DNA of 21,630 nt, from positions 1 through 21,630 of the forward strand of contig JABIWH010000030.1 of NCBI GenBank assembly GCA_018701215.1, in the 5' to 3' direction. Below, one piece after another: positions 14,782-21,049 of this stretch; within the stretch, counting starts at the first letter, position 1, and every line of letters begins with the position of its first letter. Both the position numbers and the translations under genes were made by a program. The notes under the pieces were generated by a model. The model was not told the origin of the DNA. It did no database searches and saw only the letters and a list, made by a program, of their open reading frames with translations. The DNA is from Rhodospirillaceae bacterium (lineage in GTDB: Bacteria > Pseudomonadota > Alphaproteobacteria > GCA-2731375).

Positions 14782-15120
14782 ATGGCAATTGGCAACAGCG
14801 ATGACCCACGCCTTTTGCGCCTATCGCCGCAAGACAATGTCCTGGTTCTGATCCAATCGGTCAGCCAGGGCGAGCGCCTGTTGCTGGACGGACAAGAACT
14901 GGTGATGCCCGCCGAAATCGGCCTGGGTCACAAGCTGGCGCTGCGGACGCTGGCGATTGGCGATCAGGTGATCAAGTACGGCGCGCCCATTGGCTCCATC
15001 ACCCATGCCGTCGCCATTGGCGAACATGTGCATAACCACAATCTGAAAAGCGATTACATCGCCAACTATTCCGAAGACGACCCCTATGAGGCCGACCTAG
15101 GCGCGGAGGCGACGATATGA
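14782..15120 (+). CDS. UxaA family hydro-lyase, small SAF-domain subunit
   Basis: A 112-residue SAF-domain protein corresponding to the N-terminal part of altronate/galactarate dehydratases (UxaA/GarD) and to the small subunit of split enzymes. It includes RLSPQDNVLVLIQSVSQGE, EIGLGHKLALRTLAIGDQVIKYGAPIGSITHAVAIGEHVHNHNLKS; this HVHNHN segment is the conserved C-terminal end of the SAF domain. A purine-rich GAGAGGGAAG immediately precedes the ATG at 14782. It overlaps the large-subunit gene by 4 bases (ATGA). Related split pairs include altronate dehydratase-like enzymes and (R)-sulfolactate sulfo-lyase SuyAB, so the substrate, a hydroxy acid, cannot be fixed from sequence. Confidence 0.87.
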   Translation: MAIGNSDDPRLLRLSPQDNVLVLIQSVSQGERLLLDGQELVMPAEIGLGHKLALRTLAIGDQVIKYGAPIGSITHAVAIGEHVHNHNLKSDYIANYSEDDPYEADLGAEATI

Positions 15121-16307
15121 TCAACGGTTATCTGCGCGCCGACGGCCGTAAAGGCATCCGCAATGTCATCGTGGTCGCCTATCTGGTGGAATGCGGCCAT
15201 CACGTGGCCCGCGAAATCGCCCAGCCATTCCGTGAACAAGGCGTTCATGTCATCGGCTTTCCCGGCTGCTTTCCCAATGCCTATGCCGAACGCATGATGC
15301 GGTCCCTGACAACGCACCCGAACGTGGGCGGGGCGCTGTTGATCTCGCTGGGCTGCGAAAGCTTCAATGGCCGCGATCTGAAGAGCCATATCACCAAGTC
15401 CGGGCGGCCCGGCGAGTTAATGATCATCCAACGCGACGGCGGCACCAGATCCACCATCGAGGCCGGGCGGGCCTGGGTGGAACAGACTCTGGCCGAGCTG
15501 GGCAACACGCCGCGGGCCGATATCAAGCCAGGTGAACTGGTGATCGGCACCATTTGTGGCGGTTCGGACGCTACCTCCGGTCTGGCGGCCAATCCGGCCA
15601 TGGGGCGGGCCTTTGATATGCTGGTGGATCTGGGGGCGGCCTGCATATTCGAGGAGACCGGCGAATTGATCGGCTGCGAAGGCTACATGGCGGACCGCGC
15701 CGTGACCCCCGAATTGGGTCAGGCCATCATCGACAGCGTGGCCAAGGCGCATCGCCATTACCATACTCTTGGCCATGCCTCGATCTCGCCCGGCAACGCG
15801 GAAGGCGGTTTGACCACGATCGAGGAAAAATCCATGGGCGCCTATGCCAAATCCGGCGCCGCGCCTATTTCAGGGCTGCTTAAGCCCGGCGACCAACCGC
15901 CTAAAGGTGGGCTTTATCTGTTGGACATGGTGTCCGACGGCGATGTGCGCTTCGGCTTCCCCTCCATCAACGACACGGAAGAAGTCGGCGAGCTGATCGC
16001 CTGTGGCGCTCATGTGGTGTTGTTTTCCACCGGGCGCGGCTCGGTCGTCGGTTCCGCCATCTCGCCAGTGATCAAAGTGTGCGGCAATCCCGAAACCTTC
16101 GCCCGTTTGTGGGACGACATGGATATCGATGCGGGCCGCATTCTGGAAGGCGAAGCGACCTTGGACGAGGTCGGCGAGGAAATCCGCAACATGGTCCTGG
16201 CCGTGGCCCAAGGCACCGAAACCAATTCCGAAGCCCTGGGCCACCAGGAGTTTTGCATGAAATACAAACGCTTCGAACCCATCGGTCCGGAGTGTTTGCC
16301 GGTTTGA
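15117..16307 (+). CDS. UxaA family hydro-lyase, large subunit
   Basis: A 396-residue cytoplasmic protein matching the catalytic C-terminal domain of altronate/galactarate dehydratases. Visible family blocks are GYLRADGRKGIRNVIVVAYLVEC, the GFPGCFPN segment, LLISLGCESFNG, IGTICGGSDATSGLAANPAMG, IFEETGELIGCEG, GNAEGGLTTIEEKSMGAYAKSG and VVLFSTGRGSVVGSAISPVIKVCGNPET. The conserved cysteines and acidic residues are consistent with an iron-dependent dehydratase. Its start overlaps the small-subunit stop (ATGA), so the two are made together. No uronate or sulfolactate pathway genes lie nearby. The gene ends directly before a strong terminator. Confidence 0.88.
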   Translation: MINGYLRADGRKGIRNVIVVAYLVECGHHVAREIAQPFREQGVHVIGFPGCFPNAYAERMMRSLTTHPNVGGALLISLGCESFNGRDLKSHITKSGRPGELMIIQRDGGTRSTIEAGRAWVEQTLAELGNTPRADIKPGELVIGTICGGSDATSGLAANPAMGRAFDMLVDLGAACIFEETGELIGCEGYMADRAVTPELGQAIIDSVAKAHRHYHTLGHASISPGNAEGGLTTIEEKSMGAYAKSGAAPISGLLKPGDQPPKGGLYLLDMVSDGDVRFGFPSINDTEEVGELIACGAHVVLFSTGRGSVVGSAISPVIKVCGNPETFARLWDDMDIDAGRILEGEATLDEVGEEIRNMVLAVAQGTETNSEALGHQEFCMKYKRFEPIGPECLPV

Positions 16308-16338
16308 GCCAAGGGTCACTGCGTGACCCTTGGCTTTT
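16308..16338 (+). terminator. Rho-independent terminator after the UxaA-like pair
   Basis: A perfect 12-base-pair stem, GCCAAGGGTCAC (16308-16319) and its exact complement at 16323-16334, encloses a 3-base TGC loop and is followed by TTTT. It begins right after the TGA stop at 16305-16307. On the minus strand it could also slow transcription coming from the peroxiredoxin gene, although no T-run follows in that direction. Confidence 0.92.
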
Positions 16339-16362
16339 GCGTTCAGCGTCCGGCTAAAATTC

Positions 16363-16806
16363 CTACCCTAGATCCGCCAGGACCTGATCGGGATGTTCGG
16401 CTGGTACGACGGTGTCGTAGACCTTGACGATATGGCCGTCGGGACCGATCAGAAAACTAAACCGGGCCGGATAGGGCTTTTCCGTCTGGATCACGCCATA
16501 GGCTTCGCCCGCGGCTTTTTCCGGATCACTCAACAGATCGAAGGGAAAGTTGAACTTCTCCTGAAAAGCACGGTTATCCTCGGGGCTATCGAACGAAGCG
16601 CCCAGGATCACGGCATTCTTGGCTGTAAAATCTTGGATTCGATCACGGAACCCTTTGCCTTCAACGGTTCAGCCAGGTGTGTCGGCCTTTGGATACCACC
16701 ACAGAACCACGTGGTGGCCCTTGTATTGTTCCAGGGTCGTGGTCACCCCCTGTTGGTTACGCATGGAAAAGGCGGGCGCCAAATCCCCTACTTTCGGTAA
16801 AGCCAT
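16363..16806 (-). CDS. BCP-type peroxiredoxin, probable selenoprotein (in-frame TGA at the peroxidatic position)
   Basis: A thioredoxin-fold peroxidase of the AhpC/TSA BCP (PrxQ) group, which reduces hydrogen peroxide and organic hydroperoxides in the cytoplasm. Translating from the ATG at 16806 gives a continuous 147-residue protein with one in-frame TGA at 16669-16671, codon 46. The active-site block reads WWYPKADTPG-U-TVEGKGFRD, so the TGA replaces the peroxidatic cysteine of the PxxxTxxC motif (Pro39, Thr43). The conserved arginine is Arg115 in ARFSFLIGPDG. No cysteine occurs anywhere, and Lys51 stands where E. coli BCP has its second cysteine. A GGGGAG binding site lies nine bases before the ATG. 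A SECIS-like hairpin follows the TGA. Downstream of the TGA the family sequence is intact, which favours selenocysteine over a nonsense mutation. Third gene of a minus-strand group. I am sure of the frame; Sec insertion is inferred. Confidence 0.88.
16635..16653 (-). promoter_or_regulatory. Candidate bacterial SECIS hairpin
   Basis: In the mRNA, GGGUUC (16653-16648) pairs with GAAUCC (16640-16635), giving six pairs including one G-U, around a seven-base loop CGUGAUC. The loop starts 21 bases after the UGA, and a G is the second loop base. Both agree with what is described for bacterial SECIS elements: a short stem 16-37 bases downstream with a G in the first two loop positions. The stem is short and a chance hairpin cannot be excluded. 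Confidence 0.55.
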
Positions 16807-16837
16807 GAGTTTTATCTCCCCTTTGGTTATGGCTGCA

Positions 16838-17062
16838 CTAAGTATCAAATGAAAATTCTCTGCCGTCGCTACGGCCTGTCCGCCGCTTGCCGCCAGCCGG
16901 CGTGGGCACAGATGCGGAAGGCTGCGCTGGCGCCAGCATGGGTCTGGCCGTCTTGGCGCGTTCCCGGGACGATGTCGAGCTTAGGTCATCAAGGCGCTGC
17001 CGGTTCTTGTCCAGCAGCGCATCGAAGGCGGATGAAAGGCTTGCGTCGCGATCGTCAGCCAT
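16838..17062 (-). CDS. Small hypothetical protein, 74 residues
   Basis: I do not recognise this protein. It begins MADDRDASLSSAFDALLDKNRQRLDDL, which looks like a short amphipathic helix. It continues with a Pro/Ala/Ser-rich, probably disordered stretch and ends in a basic segment (GGKRRTGRSDGREFSF). The ATG at 17062 is supported by a very good GGAGGGGAG site seven bases upstream; the longer frame from 17113 would overlap the preceding gene. It sits between the isochorismatase-like gene (20-base gap) and the selenoprotein peroxiredoxin (31-base gap), so the three are probably co-transcribed. No signal peptide, membrane segment or cysteine is seen. Confidence 0.6.
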   Translation of the reverse strand: MADDRDASLSSAFDALLDKNRQRLDDLSSTSSRERAKTARPMLAPAQPSASVPTPAGGKRRTGRSDGREFSFDT

Positions 17063-17082
17063 GTTCCAACTCCCCTCCGGCC

Positions 17083-17796
17083 TTATGCTTGGGCCTTGTG
17101 GCCTGCGTTCCACCAGGTCTCGAATTCCGTCCGCGCCGCATCGGAAAAGCCCGACGTGGCCAAGCCGCGCAAATACGTCAATACCGCGTTGCCATCAATG
17201 ACATCGCCGTATTTGGCGTCGATATCAAACAGATTGGCCTCGTGCGGCCCTTGCGCGCGGTCGCCCACGCCGTCGCTGACGACGATAGTGTAGTAGGCAT
17301 ATTGCAATGAATCCACCGCCGAGGCACGCACACAGCCCGATGTGGTGGCGCCGGTAATGACCAATGTATCCACGCCCTGGGAACGGAGATAGCTGTCCAG
17401 ATCAGTGCCGAAAAAAGCCGAGGCATAGTTCTTTGAGACCACAAGTTCGCCGGGCAGCGGTTTCAGCCGCGCATCGACCACACAATTGGGTGAGCCCTTG
17501 CGCAAGATCCCCAGCGAGGGCACTTTCTTTACGAAGACGCCGCCGTCCGAGAGGTCTTCCTTGTATTCCACCGTTGTGTAGACGATGGGCAAGCCGGATT
17601 TGCGAAAGGCTGTCTGCAATTGCGCCGTGACCGCGACCTCGGCGTCAAAGTCGCCCCCCAGGGGCGATGTGGGATCAGTAAAGCCAACGATGAAATCCAC
17701 CACCAGCAAGGCCGGCTTCTTGCCGAAGCCCGAGGACACGGCAAAGCCCTTGCTCTCGTAGTCCGCCCGCGTATCCCGTTCCCATTCCGCCATCAT
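17083..17796 (-). CDS. Isochorismatase-like cysteine hydrolase (N-carbamoylsarcosine amidase-like)
   Basis: A 237-residue cytoplasmic hydrolase of the isochorismatase superfamily, closest in pattern to N-carbamoylsarcosine amidase and related amidases that release ammonia and CO2 from carbamoyl compounds. The catalytic triad is visible: Asp34 in ALLVVDFIVGF, Lys122 in VVSKNYASAF and Cys155 in TGATTSGCVRASA, preceded by the usual cis-peptide region. A GGGGAG site lies four bases before the ATG at 17796 and seven before a second ATG at 17793; the second has the better spacing. It is first in a three-gene minus-strand group with a likely promoter just upstream. The exact substrate is not clear from sequence. 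Confidence 0.88.
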   Translation of the reverse strand: MMAEWERDTRADYESKGFAVSSGFGKKPALLVVDFIVGFTDPTSPLGGDFDAEVAVTAQLQTAFRKSGLPIVYTTVEYKEDLSDGGVFVKKVPSLGILRKGSPNCVVDARLKPLPGELVVSKNYASAFFGTDLDSYLRSQGVDTLVITGATTSGCVRASAVDSLQYAYYTIVVSDGVGDRAQGPHEANLFDIDAKYGDVIDGNAVLTYLRGLATSGFSDAARTEFETWWNAGHKAQA

Positions 17797-17817
17797 CCGA
17801 CTCCCCGTTTTGCGGCG

Positions 17818-17846
17818 ATTGTACCAGCAATAAACTTTGCTGCCAC
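17818..17846 (-). promoter_or_regulatory. Likely sigma70-type promoter for the isochorismatase-peroxiredoxin group
   Basis: On the minus strand GTGGCA (17846-17841) and TACAAT (17823-17818) are separated by exactly 17 bases. They match the TTGACA/TATAAT consensus at 4 and 5 of 6 positions. Transcription would start about 15 bases before the ATG at 17796, leaving room for the GGGGAG binding site. No operator for a peroxide regulator could be identified. Confidence 0.45.
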
Positions 17847-18043
17847 CCCATCAATCGTCGAACCCAGTCTTAAACATTGGTCCAGTTGAGCCAATTGTCG
17901 CGCAGGTTACACACGCAAACGATTCTCACGCCAACCAAACGGTCAAATATGCGGCAAAGATGCCCCGTATACATCTGGCGCCATTTTTCGGCTATGTTAT
18001 CGGCAAGCACGATTTGTATCCGTAGATTTGGAAGGATGTTGTC

Positions 18044-19243
18044 ATGGATATCGTCTTCAATGCCGAGGAATTGGCGTTCCGTGATGAGGTGCGGGAATTT
18101 CTCGCCAGCAAACTGCCGCGGGAAATCCAGGAACGCACCCGCCTGGCACCGTCTTATGTACCTTCCGATTATACCAAGCGATGGCAGAATATCCTCTACC
18201 AGCAAGGCTGGGGCGCGCCGAATTGGGCGCTGGAACTTGGCGGTACGGGCTGGAACGCCATGCAGAAATATATCTATGACGCGGAATACCAGGCTGCCGA
18301 TTGCCCGCGGCAAAGCCCGTTCGGGATCTCCATGGTTGGGCCGGTGATCGGCGCCTTCGGCACGGATGCGCAAAAGGAACAGCACCTAGGCCCCATAATC
18401 CGGGGTGAAAAACAGTGGTGCCAGGGCTATTCAGAGCCGGGCTCGGGCTCGGACCTGGCCTCATTGGCGACCCGCGCCGTGCCTGACGGCAACGACTATG
18501 TGGTCAACGGCTCCAAAATCTGGACCTCGCACGCCCATCATGCGGATTGGATTTTTTGCCTCGTCCGCACCAATACGGAAGTCAAGAAACAGGAGGGTAT
18601 TTCCTTCCTGTTGATCGACATGACCACGCCCGGCATCATCGTGAAACCGATCATTTCCATCGACGGCCATCATTATTTGAACGAAGTGTTCTTCGACGAC
18701 GTCCGCGTGCCGATCTCAAACCGCATCGGTGAAGAGAACAAGGGCTGGACCTACGCCAAATTCCTGCTTGGACACGAGCGCACGGGCATCGCGGGGGTAG
18801 GCAAGTCAAAGCGCAAGGTGGAGCGTCTGAAGAAAATCGCCTCCATCGAGCGTGCCGACGGCGCCAGCGTGTTGGAACAGGACTCTTTTAGAACCCGGTT
18901 GAGCGAGGCGGAAGTTGCCTTGCAGGCGGTGGAGTTCACCCAATTGCGTATTCTGGCCCAGGAAAAGGCGGGCAAGCCGCCGGGGCCGGAAGCCTCGACC
19001 CTGAAGATCGGTGGCACCCAGGTGGAGCAGACCCTGAACGAATTGATGATCGAAGCCATCGGCCACTACGCCGCGCCTTATCCGGCCGACGAGCTGGACC
19101 CGGAGCGCAACGAGCCCCCCATCGGGCCGGATTACACGGTTGGGTTAGCCCAGGAACGCCTGTTACGCCGCGCCGCGACCATCTATGGCGGCAGCAACGA
19201 AATCCAGCGCGGCATCATCGCCAAGGCGGTATTGGAGATGTAG
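18044..19243 (+). CDS. Acyl-CoA dehydrogenase family protein
   Basis: A 399-residue FAD-dependent acyl-CoA dehydrogenase, catalysing alpha,beta-desaturation of an acyl-CoA with electrons passed to electron-transfer flavoprotein. The N-terminal helical domain begins FNAEELAFRDEVREFLASKLP. The middle domain has GYSEPGSGSDLASLATRA (from about residue 128) and YVVNGSKIWTSHAHHADW. The C-terminal domain ends with the signature YGGSNEIQRGIIAKAVLEM (381-399). GGAAGG lies about 8-10 bases before the ATG at 18044. It is transcribed alone, divergently from the isochorismatase group across a 247-base gap. Acyl-CoA dehydrogenases of this type often neighbour APH-like kinases with DUF6285 proteins, both found 4 kb away here. 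The acyl substrate is unknown. Confidence 0.93.
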   Translation: MDIVFNAEELAFRDEVREFLASKLPREIQERTRLAPSYVPSDYTKRWQNILYQQGWGAPNWALELGGTGWNAMQKYIYDAEYQAADCPRQSPFGISMVGPVIGAFGTDAQKEQHLGPIIRGEKQWCQGYSEPGSGSDLASLATRAVPDGNDYVVNGSKIWTSHAHHADWIFCLVRTNTEVKKQEGISFLLIDMTTPGIIVKPIISIDGHHYLNEVFFDDVRVPISNRIGEENKGWTYAKFLLGHERTGIAGVGKSKRKVERLKKIASIERADGASVLEQDSFRTRLSEAEVALQAVEFTQLRILAQEKAGKPPGPEASTLKIGGTQVEQTLNELMIEAIGHYAAPYPADELDPERNEPPIGPDYTVGLAQERLLRRAATIYGGSNEIQRGIIAKAVLEM

Positions 19244-19425
19244 GGGGAGTTGGCACAAATGCACAGAGTTCTGGTCTAGGAACAAAGCAAATCCTGATCA
19301 CTCTGTTTGCGCCTCCACTCATTGGATCTCGAACGAGTTAAGTCCCCAACGAGTTTTGCTGCCATGTCAGCTTTGCCCCCGGCTTTGGGCATTACATCAG
19401 CAAATACTTACAGGCCACTATTGAC

Positions 19426-19443
19426 CCTGGCTGTGTAAAAACG
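19426..19443 (+). repeat. Left terminal inverted repeat of the IS1182-family element
   Basis: CCTGGCTGTGTAAAAACG pairs as an inverted repeat with the right end at 20647-20664, differing at three positions. Confidence 0.7.
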
Positions 19444-19486
19444 TGATGGGTGTTATGATTCCTCATTGAATCGGATGAGGTGTCCA

Positions 19487-20496
19487 ATGCAGCGATTTGT
19501 CGAAGGTCTCGACCGTAGTCAAAGCACCTTATTCCCCGACCGCCTTGAAGACTGGATTGATGGGGATAATGCGGTTCGTGTGATTGAGGCTTTTGTTGAT
19601 GGCGTTGATCTTGATGGCTTGGGGTTTTCTGGTGTTGCGCCGAAGCAGACGGGTCGTCCTATCACCCGTCGGTGCTGTTGAAGCTCTACATCTACGGCTA
19701 TCTCAACCGGGTGCAATCGAGCCGCCGGCTGGAGCGCGAGGCGGGCCGCAATGTCGAGGTGATGTGGCTGACCGGACGCCTGGTTCCCGATCACAAGACC
19801 ATTGCCGACTTCCGCAAGGACAATGGCTCAGGGATCCGCAAGGTCTGCACTCGGGTTGTCGAGCTCTGCCGCTCGCTTGGTCTGCCGGCTCATGCCAGTG
19901 TCGCCATTGACGGCTCCAAGTTCAAGGCGGTGAACAATCGGGATCGCAACTTCACGACGGCGAAGATGAAGCGTCGGCAGGCGCAGATCGAAGAAAGTAT
20001 TACGCGGTATTTGCATCAGCTTGACAGTGCGGACCGGCAAGACCCTTCTCCTGCCCTGGCCAAGCGGGTATCACGGCTTGAAGAAAAGATCGGCAAGCTC
20101 AAGGACGAGATGGCGCGCCTGGAGGCTTTGGACGCGGAGAGGCAGACGGACGGCATTGACCTGAGGCGATATGCGGCGAAGGAATGCGGGAATTGCATGT
20201 TGAAGACGCGCTGCACCACCAGCACACGGCATGTGGTCACCCGTTGGGAGCACGAGCATCTGGCCGAAGAGGTGCAGCGGCGGCTCGACGAGAACCCGCA
20301 GGCGATGCGTCAACGTCGCGAGACAGTGGAGCATCCTTTCGGCACCATCAAGATGCGCCTGGGTGCCACCCACTTCCTGATGAAGCGGCTGAAGAACGTG
20401 CGCACCGAGATGGCGCTAAGCGTCCTGGCCTACAATTTGACCCGGGTCATGACCATTCTGGGGCCGCGACAACTGCTCCAGGCGATGAGGGCATAA
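19487..20496 (+). pseudogene. IS1182-family transposase, frameshifted and internally deleted
   Basis: The gene begins at ATG 19487 after a GAGG site with MQRFVEGLDRSQSTLFPDRLEDWI, typical of IS1182 transposases. The frame breaks near 19657-19660, within GRP(S)YHPSVLLKLYIYGYLNR, so ribosomes would stop at 19681. The second frame continues with LYIYGYLNRVQSSRRLERE, IADFRKDNG and VAIDGSKFKAVNNRDRNF (first catalytic Asp). It then jumps near 20140 from EALDAER to RRYAAKECGNCMLKTRC, missing roughly 130-150 residues that in relatives carry the second catalytic Asp (DRGY region). The end RRETVEHPFGTIKMRLGATHFLMK is intact. The enzyme must be inactive. Confidence 0.87.
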
Positions 20497-20646
20497 AGAA
20501 CGCCTCTTTGTCCGCCGATTTGAGCCGATAAAGACGGTTTCAGGCCCCGTGGACCGGCTTTCCGCGCCTGACATACCCTAACCCAGGGAAAATCCGAAAA
20601 CATTGCTTAAAGGAACAAGCCTGGTCGAGACACAAACTGGCACCGC

Positions 20647-20664
20647 CGTTTTCACACAACCAAG
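20647..20664 (-). repeat. Right terminal inverted repeat of the IS1182-family element
   Basis: The plus-strand sequence CGTTTTCACACAACCAAG is the near-complement of the left end at 19426-19443 (15 of 18 positions). About 150 bases of non-coding IS tail lie between the transposase stop and this repeat. Confidence 0.7.
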
Positions 20665-20689
20665 ACCCACAACGGTCATCGGGGCAGTG

Positions 20690-20920
20690 CGGTTGTCGGG
20701 ATTGTTGAAATTCCAGGTCGCCCTTACGTTGTTCCAAGGCCTCCAGTTTTGTCTTGAGGCCTTGGGTGCGCAGCCCATCAGCAATGGCGTCGTAGAGACC
20801 ATCCAACTGGTGGGTGATCTTCTCAATCTCGGCAGCGGTATTCTTCTGTTGGGAGCCGCGCTGTTTCTCAGCGCGATTGACAATGCCGTCAGACGCCTTG
20901 CCTTCCGATGGTTTCGACGG
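20690..20920 (-). pseudogene. Fragment of a large serine recombinase (resolvase/invertase family)
   Basis: Reading the minus strand from the stop at 20921-20923 gives an open segment that becomes IEKITHQLDGLYDAIADGLRT and then LKTKLEALEQRKGDLE. This is the coiled-coil region after the recombinase and zinc-ribbon domains in large serine recombinases of alphaproteobacteria. The catalytic serine domain and the DNA-binding domain are absent, and the homology fades where the IS1182 element begins near 20665. It is therefore a remnant of an older mobile element. I cannot recognise the rest of the recombinase on the other side of the IS. Confidence 0.6.
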
Positions 20921-21049
20921 CTATGGTTCGTCCACGTTTGCCATAGCCCGCACCTGCCGCGCCGTCCGAACCTCGTAGGTATTTTCGGCACACAAACTAC
21001 CGGCTATGGATGCCATATCAGTGACCATTGGGGACAAGGAACGATAAAG
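20921..21049. other. Short unassigned stretch before the molybdenum enzyme gene
   Basis: No gene is supported here. It carries the ribosome binding site (AAGGAA at about 21036-21041) of the downstream gene. No good promoter was recognised, although the downstream gene needs one unless it is read through from the IS. Confidence 0.4.

Larger units (their letters stand above)
19426..20664 (+). mobile_element. IS1182-family insertion sequence, degenerate
   Basis: A shrunken IS1182-family element of about 1.24 kb where intact relatives are roughly 1.6-1.7 kb. Imperfect terminal inverted repeats are visible at 19426-19443 and 20647-20664 (15 of 18 bases match). They enclose a transposase gene broken by a frameshift and an internal deletion. 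The true outer ends may lie a few bases further out; I could not find a convincing target-site duplication. It separates the acyl-CoA dehydrogenase from the molybdenum enzyme gene and lies directly next to a serine recombinase fragment. Confidence 0.8.

Noticed and set aside
16669..16671. The TGA in the peroxiredoxin as a simple nonsense mutation
   Set aside because: It hits exactly the catalytic codon, the rest of the gene shows no decay, its binding site is good and a SECIS-like hairpin follows. A random stop would be unlikely to fall there. Not fully excluded without sel genes.
16393..16800. Plus-strand open frame of 135 codons across the peroxiredoxin
   Set aside because: It is antisense to a recognisable peroxiredoxin; its own translation resembles no family.
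19244..19425. Possible small gene or regulatory RNA between the acyl-CoA dehydrogenase and the IS
   Set aside because: Only a 29-codon minus-strand frame and a repeated AACGAGTT (two copies 8 bases apart) are present. Nothing supports a gene.
19640..19690. Programmed frameshift joining the two transposase frames
   Set aside because: There is no slippery run at the junction (GGTCGTCCTATCACC). IS1182 transposases are normally one frame, and the gene also carries an internal deletion, so decay is the simpler reading.
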